Assembly: GCA_029224185.1 (NCBI GenBank)
Contig: CM055188.1
Coordinates: 16,459,497 to 16,523,496, forward strand
Length of the DNA: 64,000 nucleotides
Direction: 5' to 3'
Source: Karalla daura
Taxonomy: Eukaryota; Chordata; Actinopteri; Chaetodontiformes; Leiognathidae
Below are positions 25,341-36,003 of the stretch, piece after piece; positions within the stretch are counted from its first letter, which is position 1, and every line of letters starts with the position of its first letter. Made by a program: the position numbers and the translations under genes. Below the pieces are notes generated by a model. That model saw only the letters and a program-made list of their open reading frames with translations. It was not told the DNA's origin and did no database searches.

Positions 25341-26268
25341 TACACTGTGAAAACTTGCTACTTTGAATGTTTTAGTATAAGACCTAGATGAGCATGCTGA
25401 TCAGAAAACCAATATTATCATCTATTTACATTGCATAACGAGTTGTTGGGTGTCTTACAGTGAACCCCCACATTCACTCAATGCGCCTCCAGTTAAATGT
25501 GCTCTGATGTCTCTCTCTCTATCTCTCTCTTTTTCTCTTTCTCCCTCACACACACACACATACAAACACACACACACGCAGAACATACATACACTCACAT
25601 ATACAAAGCAGATGGTACTGGAGTCGGCCTGTGTGAGTGGACCCGGAAATGGAGACACCGTGCAGCCACAGAGAACCTCTGACTTGGTACAGACTCATTT
25701 AACGTTCCACAGCTGAGTACAGAGTGAATCTGCTTCACTGTGCCTGAACTGTTTTGTTTTCTTTGTTTTAGAGAAATTTACAGAGAAACTCAATTAACAG
25801 AGAAATTTATTTAAAGTTCTTCAGTGTAAGACAGCTGTGTCACTCCACTGTTGCAATGTAATGACATCAGCCTGAATGCGACTTTGATGACAGATATTGT
25901 GACTAGAATGTCATCCATGCCCCAGTATTAGAACAACTAACAAAAAAATGAGACATAAATAAGCTTCAATACTCCCCACCATTTATGACTCTATTTACAT
26001 TCTGGATTGTGGAAAAATGAAACAGAGTTTAACATTTGTTTCACATACTGTTTTTTTAGTTTGTTTTTTTTTTTTTTACATAACTTTACCCCATCTTAAC
26101 ACTTGGCTTTTATTTCAAAGCCTCAACAACAAGCTTTAAACTCAGAACACAGGTCATAAATAATGTTTGGCACATCAAATTAACATTAAGTATAGTAGGC
26201 TATAGTGATTTGAAATCAATCTGAAGGCTGGAATAGGCTACTCACAATTAATACTACAAATAGAGTAC
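25341..26268. other. No recognisable gene
   Basis: A TC/AC mixture at 25,510-25,580 and a poly-T tract at 26,066-26,080; nothing else supported. Confidence 0.55.
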
Positions 26269-26466
26269 TTACATTTCCCATTTGACACCAACCTTACAGG
26301 CTTGGCATCTATCAGATTTATGTACAAAGAGATCCCCAAAGACTGGTTTGACAGTCAGTTCCTCTGTCAACAATTCATGCTCCAGGGGAAAGGGTGCATA
26401 CCAAACACTCTCTTCTGGTAGTGACCTGAAGAAGTTAAGTCCACCACTGTCTATCAATAAAGTTCA
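26269..26466 (-). other. Unrecognised minus-strand ORF; possible exon or TE fragment
   Basis: An open frame from just after a TGA at 26,466 to 26,269 encodes about 62 residues with a varied, protein-like composition (NFFRSLPEESVWYAPFPLEH, then VFGDLFVHKSDRCQACKVGV). At its 3' end stands AAATGTAAGTAC, containing the splice-donor consensus GTAAGT. A convincing acceptor is missing: the possible AGs near 26,450-26,475 lack a good pyrimidine tract, and AATAAA occurs at 26,456-26,461 on the other strand. I do not recognise the protein. It could be an exon, a piece of an unknown transposon, or chance. Confidence 0.2.
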
Positions 26467-26530
26467 CTTGAACTGAGTTGAGGCAAAATATCTCAATCAC
26501 TCCCGGTGAATGACTCTAGTATATGTGCTA

Positions 26531-26558
26531 CCTATCCAGCTGCAACGCACTGGATAGG
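26531..26558. other. 9-bp inverted repeat
   Basis: CCTATCCAG, a 10-nt loop (CTGCAACGCA), then CTGGATAGG. A perfect stem with no other context. Confidence 0.6.
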
Positions 26559-26659
26559 CAGCTAGTCCATTTTTGGAGGTTACCACGTGACTCTCAACTG
26601 ATCAGATCAGACAAGATCAGAGGTGAGAAACAATATCAGCACTCAACTTCCATCAACTT

Positions 26660-26825
26660 TAAAAAATAAAATACAATAGGCAGATGATGTCACAACCCTA
26701 TATGTCATTACTGGTGGCACCAAGTCAGATGTCCAACAGCCAGAGGAAAGACTCATTCAGAACCAGTCATGGTTGCACTTTGGGTCAGAAAATAGATCCA
26801 CTAGCAATATGCAGTCTTGATAACT
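26660..26825 (+). mobile_element. Non-LTR retrotransposon fragment around the RT active site
   Basis: The plus-strand frame reads IQ*ADDVTTLYVITGGTKSD and then VQQPEERLIQNQSWLHF. It matches the 'YADDTTLY......VQQALEE.L...Q.W' segment of CR1/L2/jockey-type reverse transcriptases. The tyrosine codon of YADD is now TAG (26,677-26,679). Only about 50 codons are recognisable. Confidence 0.55.
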
Positions 26826-27142
26826 ACTTTGATAGCTACTCCAGCCTTTGAAACTTGTAGCACTACGTTTAATGTCTTTATGTTCATTGCAAAATGGCCC
26901 AATTAAAATCAGGAGGAGAGTAAGCAGCTGTGTTTCATGTTATTTTATTTAATTTCAATGACACAGAACAACTAAAAAAAAACTGCTTATAAGCTAACGA
27001 TCGGAGATTTTGCTCAGCAGAGTGTGCATGCGCATCTACTTCCGAAACAGAGCGGTTGCTATGGGGATGGGTATGTTTGATTTAATGCACTAGGATGTTT
27101 TCCACAACTGCTCCATAGACATCATGAAGGTCCTGTCATCAG

Positions 27143-27372
27143 GTGCAGCACTTCCTTGGGTTTGCCAATTTTTACAGAAAATTAATTCTGAAGTCTATAA
27201 TTGCTCCACTGCATGGTTTAACGTCTGATAGGGTTAAGTTCCAGTTAAGTCCCAGACTAAGCCTTCAAGTGGCTCAAGTAGCAGCTTTAATGTTTATATA
27301 TATGTTTATTTATACTCCTCAAGCCCCAGTTACAGGTTATGGTGGAAGTGGCTGTTTCCAGTGTGGGTATCA
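27143..27372 (+). mobile_element. Ty3/Gypsy pol fragment: RT/RNase H junction
   Basis: The plus strand encodes VQHFLGFANFYRKLI, IIAPLHGLTSDRVKFQLSP, then in a shifted frame QVMVEVAVSSVG. This is the classic Gypsy 'FLGFANFYRRFI...APLTALT...FIVEVDAS' segment linking the RT thumb to RNase H. The acidic residue expected in the last motif is gone. The fragment ends abruptly at about 27,372, where the fold-back element begins. Its probable continuation, the integrase, starts at 28,812 in the same orientation. Confidence 0.8.
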
Positions 27373-27383
27373 GGTTAGTTAAA

Positions 27384-28775
27384 GATTGGCACAGATACTA
27401 AGGGCCGCTATTTTAGAAAAAAACAATGGCCACTCTGGAATTTTTCAAAATGGCCACCATTGCTATTAAATGGTTATTATATGAATTATTCAACAGTGAT
27501 CCAAGCATAACATTTGATATAAATACTCTCTAAAGGACATGATCATGGAAAAAGATGCTTGTCCCAAATGCAAGATGGCCACCATTTTTCAAAGATGGCC
27601 ACTGTTCCTGTAGTATATTAATTATTTCAAGAGTTCAAATGGTGATGCAAGCATAAAATTAGGCAGAAATACTCTTCAAGAAAGACTCTTTTGGAATAGG
27701 GTATGTGCCACTCAAAAATAAGGATGACAACCATTTTCAAGATGGCCACCATTACTGTAAAATAGGCATAATGTCTGCCTTGTCCGCATCCTCTTCTTTA
27801 ACCTGTCCTGCTTAGTTAAATTTGCCAGGGATATAAAATCCCTGCTGGAATAGCTCTCAGGTTCATTAGAGTACACAAGTCTCTTCACTATGGCAAGGTA
27901 CATCCACAGAACTAAAGAACCACTGTAAGAAAAAGGAAGTGGCATGTAAAAATTCAGTATAGAGACAATGATACAGAAAATATGGCAGAACCACTCTGTT
28001 AAGGCCACCTTTTGGATGGCCAATACAAATTCAAGATGGTGCCTTTTTTCAAAATGGCCATTATTTCGGTAGTACGTACACTGATACATACAGCCCACGG
28101 CATCACTTTTAGTCAACAGTTAGAGTGATACTTTGCTTGATTCCTTCTCAAAGTAGCTTCTATAGCACCACATTCATCCAATCGTTCCAGATCCAGGGTC
28201 ATTGGCATTTTGTTGATCTTGTGAAAGAATGGAATATTGGTGGCAATCATTTTATAGCCATCATGTTGAGAAATATGATGGGTAGATAGTGAATGGAGGC
28301 CTAGTTGTGTGATGCTCTATTAAACAAAACCTTCTTTAACACATTGAAGTTCTGACAGACATGGTTGCAATCTTGAAAATGGTCACCAACTTGAATTTTT
28401 AAATGCCGCATACCTTTTTCAATGAGAATTTTCCTTGAAGAAAGTTTGATGATAGCATCACCATTTGTTAAATTGATTTAAGGATTTAAAAGAAATGGTG
28501 GCCATCTTGGAAAATGGAGGCTTGCCATCTTGAAAAATGTTTTTTTGGACAAGCACCCTTCTCCAAAAAACTGAATATAGCATTTTTTAAAAATGTTACG
28601 CCCACATTTTTGTTTACAGTTTAATTATGAGAATCTGCTCTTATGAGAATTTGGCAGAAATAGCATTTATCTAGGGAAAATGCTGGCCATTTTGAATTAT
28701 TGGGTGGCCAACACCTTTTTCCCTAAAAGGGATGCTTACAGAGTATCTTAGCCAATTTTCATGGTTTTATACCAA
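27384..28775. mobile_element. Fold-back element with long inverted arms built of tandem subrepeats
   Basis: Left arm 27,384-27,700 and right arm 28,400-28,775 are inverted copies of each other. Outer ends: ATTGGCACAGATACT (left) against ATTGGCTAAGATACT (right, complement), both followed by TTTTAG, an A-run and TGGCCAC. Each arm contains tandem units of about 145-147 bp, starting for example at 27,441, 27,586 and 27,732, and marked by AAGATGGCCACCATT. Unit 1 and unit 2 share CAAGCATAA and AATACTCT blocks, and the right arm repeats them in reverse order on the other strand. The 700-bp centre holds another partial unit (28,031-28,075) and an unrecognised minus-strand ORF of 134 codons (27,712-28,116). 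No transposase is recognised. The element lies between the Gypsy RT and integrase pieces. Confidence 0.65.
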
Positions 28776-28811
28776 TCTGAACAATTCTCTTTAAATGTGT
28801 AATTAATCTGC

Positions 28812-29125
28812 TGCACTGATACCAAGGGAGATGGGGGAGTATGTGGCTGCTTGCTCCACCTGTGCTCTCAACAAGATCTCCAGGATCCATGGCCTAATAC
28901 TTCTGCTGCCCTTGCCATCTTAACCCTAGTCAGACATTTCCTTGGACTTCGTTACCAGCCCAACTCCCTCTGAAGGTAACACCACAGTCCACACAGTGGT
29001 AGACCAAGTCTCTAAAATAGTCCACTTTGTCCCCTTACCAGGAATACCCCATGGCAAGGAGATGATGGCATTTGCACTCTCCCAGTTGTTTTGTCTCCAT
29101 GACTTACTGAGGGCTGGCGGCTGAG
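28812..29125 (+). mobile_element. Ty3/Gypsy pol fragment: integrase zinc finger and core
   Basis: The frame EYVAACSTCALNKISR is the second half of the integrase HHCC finger (C..C). It is followed by LPLPS, two stops, then SLDFVTSPTPSEGNTTVHTV and VDQVSKIVHFVPLPGIPHGK. This matches the Gypsy integrase core 'SLDFVTGLPPSEGNT.ILTVVDRFSK..HFIPLPKLPSAKE', including the first catalytic Asp (LDF). Homology fades after LFCLHDL (29,105). In-frame stops make it dead. RNase H and the first half of the finger are missing between this piece and 27,372. Confidence 0.8.
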
Positions 29126-29454
29126 CAGGACCCCAGAGATACAAAAACAACTACCACAAAAAGAACAAGTGACAGAGAAAAGAAGAAAAGGCAAGAGAAT
29201 TACCAAGTTCTTGTTACAGAACAAGTTCATTGACAGAAGTTGTCAGAGAGCAGGAATTCGGTAATTGGGCATCTAATCTAATATGCCAAAAGCAAAAGGA
29301 AAGAGCTCCATGTAACATGGCTAGATCTAGAGAGTGCATACAGATCGGTTCCAAACCAATTGGTAAGCTTTGCTTTAGATTTCTTCCACATGCTTGCTCC
29401 TATCAAGAACTGCATAGAGTCACTATGTGAATTTGAATATATGCCATGTACTTA

Positions 29455-30930
29455 AATTAGTAGAATATACAACAACAGCATTTAGGCAAGAGGATGGCAT
29501 TGGGGTGTTCCATCTCATCCATCCTCTTCACGGCCACATTTGAGATCATTCTGATCAGTGACAAAACAATGTTCTGTGGAGTGCACAGTGTCGAGTGTGA
29601 AAATAAAACACACCAAGACAAGGCTGGTACATGGCAGATCACTCTGACAAGCACATGGCAAACACTATCACAAACCAACTAGTGGAAGTCCTGAAGGGAA
29701 TCAACCAGAGCTACTTTCTTGGCAAGTTCAAAGTCTGGTGCTACTGTACCAGTTTGACATCTACTAACACATTGTGTGGCAACGTTTGGTCCAAATCATC
29801 TGTCAGAGAGAGGAAGACCATGGTGGTCACAGAGGTGGAAAGAATGGAGGAAGACAGGCTAATTTTGAAATCAGTGGGCCAAAGCCAACAAGGCCAGCGG
29901 GTGAAGTGGGAGGGCATTCTTCCCAGGTCAATGGAATAGAGTGACTTGTTGAAAATGCCCCAGGCAAGTCAGCTTCTCGATCAGTGGCATGACCTGGTGC
30001 TGAGAAAGCTGGCAAAACACATTCAGAACATGAGAGTAAAAGTAAGCCAAAGTAAGCCACAAACCCCCGCAAAGGCAGCCTATTCAATTTGTAACAGCAG
30101 GACAAACTGTGAAGTGTATCAGCCCTAACCCCTGGAGGGGCCTCGTCAGGAGACCTCATCAGACAGCTGCAATTCCCCAGTGACATAGCCATCACATCAC
30201 TGAGACCTGACATTGTCCTGTAGTCAGTGGTGGAAAGGCAAGTTATCCTCATCGAGCTGACAGTTCTCAGGGAAAAGAGCGCAGAGGAGGCCTACGAGAG
30301 GAAATAGTTGCGGTATGCTGATCTAGTGGAAGAGCGTCAGGAGAGATGCTGGAGAGCAAAACTCTACCCTGTAGAGGTCTGCTGGCATGGCTTTGCAGGG
30401 TTCTCAACCTCAACCCTGAAGGTCATTGGCTTCACAGCAGGAAAAGCAAAAATTCAGAAATTCAAAAGGAACTTACTGAAGAAGCAAAAAAGGAAAGATT
30501 TGGCTGCGAAGGAGCATCGAAAAATTGGGGAAAACAAGATGCCACATAGCATCCTCCTACAAAAATCAACTGCAGGGGGCAGTAAGGAGACACTCCTAGA
30601 CTGCTGCAGGGGAACATCCTGAGATGTTTTGGTGAGTAAAGGGGTGAAACATCAGTGAAGGATGGCTCCCAGCTGAGGACCCTGCAGACGGTTTATCAGG
30701 CACTGGCGGAGGTGTGGCAGGTAGAAATGCCGTGCAAGGAGCAACAGGAACTTCACGCTATGCGCGTGTCTACACTGACCGGGCCATACCGACCAACGAA
30801 GTACCTGCTCGAGGGTAGGTACTTGAGAACAGCCTGGTGGAGTTGCTTGGCAGTCCTAGTGGCTAAGTTGTGTACATTGTCACAAATGACATCAGCAGTT
30901 AGTTTTAATACTATATCCTATTAAAAATTA
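29455..30930 (+). mobile_element. Non-LTR retrotransposon fragment with endonuclease-like C-terminus, second copy
   Basis: Plus-strand blocks in order: MALGCSISSILFTATFEIIL (RT, 29,494), then directly YMADHSDKHMANTITNQLVE and YFLGKFKVWCY (29.63-29.74 kb), ERKTMVVTEVERMEEDRLIL (29.8 kb), WEGILPRSM, QWHDLVLRKLAK, then SLRPDIVL, VILIELTVLRE, YADLVEERQERCWRAKLYPV, CWHGFAGFST (30.2-30.4 kb). The family resembles 19,110-21,075, but this copy is in the opposite orientation and more diverged. An internal deletion removed the stretch expected to carry the YxDD active site. Stops at about 29,940, 30,223 and 30,306 and frame changes confirm it is inactive. The tail 30,620-30,900 looks like the family's 3' coding/UTR end. 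Confidence 0.75.
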
Positions 30931-30959
30931 ACATGTTTAGTGAACTGGTATCTTTGTAA

Positions 30960-31050
30960 AACAGGGGTGGCTATTCCTGTTCTTCAGGAGCCTCTGTTGT
31001 TTCCTCTGTTGTTTCCTATAGATGTTTCCTTTTCCAATGGTGAGAGCATG
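30960..31050 (+). repeat. Terminal fragment of a dispersed hAT-like repeat
   Basis: ACAGGGGTGGCTATTCCTGT, CTTCAGGAGCC and GATGTTTCC resemble the start of a common fish repeat ('ACAGGGGTGTC...TCCTGGAGAGCC...GATGTTTCCCTGC'). Confidence 0.4.
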
Positions 31051-31465
31051 TTTTGGAGCATGTTTGGAATATAAAGCATTTAAATGTAACTTAAAGCAAC
31101 ATTTAAAGAATCAGTTATTCAAAACTTTGGTGTCACGATTTGTGCTTTTCCAGGCTTCTTGAGTGGCAGCTAGTTTGTCAGCAGTTTTTAATTCTTTATT
31201 TTAATGCCAGTTGGGCTATGGATGTGTCTCTCACTAAACTTTTTGTATATTTTAGAATGTTGTTCAGACTATGATGGGAGAGCTTTTCAGCCTTGGGCCA
31301 ATTGTTTACATCTGTGATCAGATGAACGCACTGAGCTGCCTGAGGATACTCCCCAAGGGGAGATCCAATATCATGGACAGAAAAATGAGGAGAAGTGACT
31401 GTAATGTGCTGCTAGTGAAGAGGATGGTAACCAGGATGATGTTTAACCAGATGTGTCCATTCTTG

Positions 31466-31625
31466 CTCCTTGTGAGCCCCTTTCATGCATGTTTTGAGTG
31501 TTTCCTACTCCAACACACCTGATTTAAATGAGTGCCTTATCGGGCTTCAGCAGGGCTTAATGACTGGCTGATCTGCTGTAGTCTGATGATAATGCAAGTA
31601 TTTAAATTAGGTGAAGTGGAGTGAA
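31466..31625 (+). repeat. Dispersed hAT-like repeat, second copy
   Basis: TGAGCCCCTTTCATGCATG, TTTTGAGTGTTTCCTACTCC, AACACACCTGATTTAAATGA and GGGCTTCAGCAGGGCTTAAT follow the order of a widespread fish repeat ('CATGTTTTAGATGTTTCCCTGCTCCAACACACCTGATTCAAATGA'). It may belong with 30,960-31,050 as one disrupted copy. Confidence 0.5.
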
Positions 31626-31771
31626 ACAGAAACTATTTTCTCTCAGTTTTTCCTCTGACAATGAGATCCACCAACAGCAACATCTGATGACCCTGCCCTG
31701 GTAGTGGAAGGTGTAATTTTCTGTTGAGTGTCTGTAGCTTCCTCAACCCTAAATATTGTGATCCTGTGAGG

Positions 31772-31890
31772 AGCCTCTGCACTAGCTTCCTATAGAATTG
31801 TTAAAAAATCCTTCTTCTTATATACAAAGCTCTTCATAGTCTGGCACCTTCTTGTATTTCAGACCTGCTAAAGCGATATGACCAAACTAG
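31772..31890 (+). mobile_element. Non-LTR retrotransposon fragment, C-terminal segment
   Basis: PLH*LPIELL is followed after a one-base shift by ILLLIYKALHSLAPSCISDL and LKRYD. This is the 'HWLPV..RI.FKILLLTYKAL.GLAP.YISDLL' signature near the C-terminus of fish L2/CR1-group LINEs. About 35 codons survive. Confidence 0.65.
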
Positions 31891-31903
31891 GATATATATA
31901 TTT

Positions 31904-32139
31904 TGGCATGCCGTTCATTAGTTCCTGAATATATGGACCGAACTCCCGAATTTGGAGATCAAACTCCATCTTCAGGAGTTTATAATGTTTTTATTGTTTG
32001 AAATAGTGTCTATCAAATTGCAAGCTGACTCACTCACTTTTGCGGTCAAAAAGCCGCACTTAAGCAGAAGATGGAGGCGGCTATATATTCAGGAGTTTGG
32101 TCCATATATTCAGGGATTCATTTTGAGAACAGCATGCCA
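31904..32139. mobile_element. MITE with about 50-bp terminal inverted repeats
   Basis: The left end TGGCATGCCGTTC...CCTGAATATATGGACC...AACTCC matches the complement of the right end (32,139 inward: TGGCATGCTGTTC...CCCTGAATATATGGACC...AACTCC). The 236-bp element has no ORF. Its centre has a small stem (TGCGG / CCGCA, 32,041-32,058). It sits between a LINE fragment and an (AT)n tract. No clear target duplication is visible because the flanks are AT-rich. Confidence 0.7.
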
Positions 32140-32141
32140 TG

Positions 32142-32180
<39 letters not shown>
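32142..32180. repeat. (AT)n microsatellite, left of the palindrome
   Basis: A TATATAT tract of about 35 bp. Confidence 0.95.
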
Positions 32181-32185
<5 letters not shown>

Positions 32186-32297
32186 GGTATCTCGTGGGGT
32201 TCCACTGTGCATGACTCACACACATATGTACATATATATATATATATACATATGTGTGTGAGTCATGCACAGTGGAACCCCACGAGATACCAAATTA
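32180..32297. repeat. 118-bp near-perfect palindrome with two TIR-element ends head to head
   Basis: 32,180-32,230 is the exact reverse complement of 32,247-32,297 (51 bp). The 16-bp centre is also palindromic apart from one position (C at 32,231 against A at 32,246). Each arm contains CAGTGGAACCCCACGAGATA, the terminus of the transposon seen at 125 and 19,049, plus about 23 bp of identical outer flank (TGCATGACTCACACACATAT). On the right, homology to the transposon runs on to about 32,316. Confidence 0.95.
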
Positions 32298-32316
32298 ATT
32301 TATTTTGGAAACTATA

Positions 32317-32362
<46 letters not shown>
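32317..32362. repeat. (AT)n microsatellite, right of the palindrome
   Basis: A TATATAT tract of about 44 bp, making the whole 32,142-32,362 block roughly symmetrical. Confidence 0.95.
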
Positions 32363-32364
<2 letters not shown>

Positions 32365-33389
32365 TTCTTCAAACTTAACCGATGCACAATTCAAGCTGCC
32401 CCCTGGTGGACAAAATGACAAACAGCAAACCCAACCCAACAGCTCAAACCCAAAAATATTTGCCACTAGTACAAAACTAATAACTAAGTCATTTGCAGTG
32501 GTGCTAGAGGCAGTAACAAAGCTATTTCACAACGATATCATATAAAATACTGGATCAAATCAAACAAGTATTTTGGTCCCAGAGGTAGTAATTCGTTTTA
32601 TTTAATTTCATTTCTCAGAGCTTAAAAGAAGAAAGTTAGGGGGTTCAGGTTCCAGGTCATTTGGTTAATGCCATTGAGGCAAACTTTAAGCTATTGTAGT
32701 CGATTATGTTTATTCGGCTTAATTGAGAAATCCAAATGAATATCATCTTCCCTGACAGCATGCAGCCTGGACCCCTACTACTCACCACTATGTAACAGCT
32801 GACCAGGGGAGAAGGGAGCTCATGGAAAAAAAGGCAAGGAACGGTATAAGTCCAGACAACATCACCTCCAAGCGCACATCAAGTTATCCACAGTCAGCTC
32901 TGTGAGGTGAGTCTGGACATCTTCAACCTAAGTTTCAGCCTGGAGAGGTTTCTCTACCTCACCTGGAAAACATCCTGTGTGTTTCCAGTCCCATCAACTG
33001 CATGCCCCAGGTGGCTCAATCCCCTCAGATCTGAAGTCTTGTCCTCTCACCCAATGAGAACCTTGGAGACATGTATCATTAGCCACCTACCTTTAGACCC
33101 CTCATAAAAACTGAGCTAGACCCTCTTCAGTTTGCATATCAACCAGGCCTCAATATGGAAGACACTGTTATCTATTTTCTGTATAGATGCCTGTCTGCAC
33201 AGTGACGGTCATGTTTTTTTTTTTTTAATATTGTCATCATTATTTCTCCAGCGCTTTCAACGGCATTCAAAAATCTCTACTCAGTGCCATCGTTGGTTCT
33301 TTATCCAAGGAGAGCAAGCATGAATCTAAAAACCACCACACCAAGAAGTTGAAAGAGTCTGTGATCAATTTCCACAAGATTGATTGTTT

Positions 33390-33392
<3 letters not shown>

Positions 33393-33442
<50 letters not shown>
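33393..33442. repeat. (GATT)n microsatellite
   Basis: About 12 GATT units, followed by GATCAATTGATCGATCGATG. Confidence 0.95.
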
Positions 33443-33443
<1 letters not shown>

Positions 33444-34611
33444 CAATTGATCGATCGATGGAGACAGGGAGAGACAGGGAATCTGGAAGTTCTTCAAAAT
33501 GAAGTGTTATTTAGTTTTTCACCTGCGCTCTCAATGAGTCCTGCATGGGCAACAATAATTAGCGGTGCAGCAGTTAACAAGGTTACCTATAAGTGTGAGC
33601 AAGACAGAAAGAAGATCAATATTATTAAAGTAAAAATATCTAATCTAATATCATAAAATAACAGATTTGAGGGCAATATTCCACTGGACTACTGATATGA
33701 TTATAGCCAGTAATTAAAACACAGTGGAACAACAATTATAAAACTGATATTGATCTCCTCATGTTGTGACATTTGCCTTCAAACTCTGTGGAAATCCAGT
33801 GTTACAGTTTTCTCAGTCGCAAACCTATGAAATGGATAGTCTTCATTCCATTGCTTGAGTCATTACATACAAAATTACTGAACTAGTTGTCAAAAACAAA
33901 TCTTAAACTTTTCTTTATAATTTTTTCCTGGTCCATATAATACAAAATATCTGCTAACTTTCTTTCTTTCTTTCTTTGACACTCTTTAGGGACATGAGAA
34001 TGGGAGGAATGGAGACCACCTAAACAAGTATGTAATCGTGTGGGATAATGGCTGTTTTCACTTCTGAGATCTGGTCAGAGAGTGGTTTGCAGATAACAGA
34101 AGGAGTTTCTGTCTGCCCGCAGGTGGAAGGTATATGATCAAATGGTCCTGCTATCAGCCATGGATGCAGCATCTGACAACATCACAGCAGGGTCATGCAG
34201 AGGGTGGATTCACCACTCCAGGAGGTACTGCATTGCAAGGGATAATATTCATTGTGATACAGATGAAAATATGAGACCAGACTGACAGGAACGTCTGGAT
34301 GTACAGGATGTTCATAAACAAAGTTCTCAAGACTTCTCACTTTAATGACACTGACAGTTTGGTGACATGAATACTTGCTTCATAGGGATGAACTATTCGT
34401 TTTGTGACACATTTTTGCAGGTTATCTAGGTTTTACTAGGTTTTGCAGTTTGCACTAACTGTTGCCCATATGTTAATAGTGATGTGAGAAAAGAACCAAA
34501 GCACCCAATTTTCCACCCAATTTGAAGACAGATGTCACAACACAAATAGATCATATCAGATTTGTTCTATTACTGTTCGACTGTATTTTAATTGAATGAA
34601 CTTAATACGTG

Positions 34612-34782
<171 letters not shown>

Positions 34783-35957
34783 TATAACAAATATGTAGTT
34801 GAGACTCAGTAAATTTAGGATAGGAACAGGTGAGCATAATTACCAGTGTAGCCTCCGATGAGTGCTGAACACCTGCTTGAAGAGGACCATTTTCCACCAG
34901 TATCGACTAATCGTGCCTAATTAGTGCTTTTGCTTATCAGCTATGTAACCTCAATTATGTGAACCCAAATTGTAAACTTACATTACCTTAACTTACATTA
35001 TTCTAGTCTTAAGACATGATGCAACAAGTGCCACAACCATTTATTGGCATGTATGATTTGCTGTGTCTTCTTTGGCCTTTTATAATTGTGTTTAAAAGGA
35101 ATAAAGTGTTTTGGATAATGGCAGGGAGTATAATGTTTACAGAACAGCATAAAGGCGATTCATGATGAAACCTTTATCTCCTTGCTCAAGGTAAATATGA
35201 ACTAGTAGAGTTTCACAAATTCCTGTGCCAGAAAACTTTCTTTGCCAAGACAGTGTTTTCCTTCCTCCTTTCACTGGCTGCCTGGCAACCTCCCAGCAAC
35301 TTTGGGATAGAGCAAGTGATGCATCTTTGTTAATAAGTTTATCTTTGAACTTTGGATGTGATCGTTTTCTTTTTAAACTTTGGACAACTTTAGTATATTT
35401 CTTGCTATTTTTCCAGTATGTCGTACATTGTTTGTGGTTAAAATCCATTTCAGTCAAAAATAGCCTGAAACAATGAGCTGAATCCTGACTTAAGTCAAGG
35501 TGCATTCCCAGTTAGACTGCATATAGCATGTCAAAAGCGATACTCTGGCAAGACAGAGCTCCAGATTGATTATTCAGCAACTGAGTGAAAACAGGTTTCA
35601 GCTGTTTGTTTACACATTTACACCTATGCAGACCGATTTCTGCACTGACTCTTTTTCCCACTTTGAAATTCTCTTTCCACATCTTTTGAAACATTTTGGC
35701 GAACTGTAGTTTGAATGCCAAGATAATTGCTGAAGCTTGTACATGTGCACCATTTCAATTACTTTACAAAAAAGCTCACATGCCCAGGACCCAGACACTT
35801 ATAGACACACAATGAAGGGGAAGAATAGATGTAGGGAGGACATCTGCTTTCCTGAGATCCCCCCCTTCTCCTCTATTAGAATTCAGTTCAGGGCTTGGCT
35901 TCGTGAGTAGGTTAGCCATGTGTGTCATGGTGAAATCCAGTGAATTATAATGAACTA

Positions 35958-35971
35958 TGCCTCTCTCTCTC

Positions 35972-36002
<31 letters not shown>

Positions 36003-36003
36003 C
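35958..36003. repeat. (TC)n microsatellite
   Basis: CTCTCTCT with one CCC interruption, leading into a CACT/CGCT run. Confidence 0.95.

Noticed and set aside
35137..35505. 122-codon minus-strand ORF
   Set aside because: Protein-like but without any motif I can assign; noted under its region and not called a gene.
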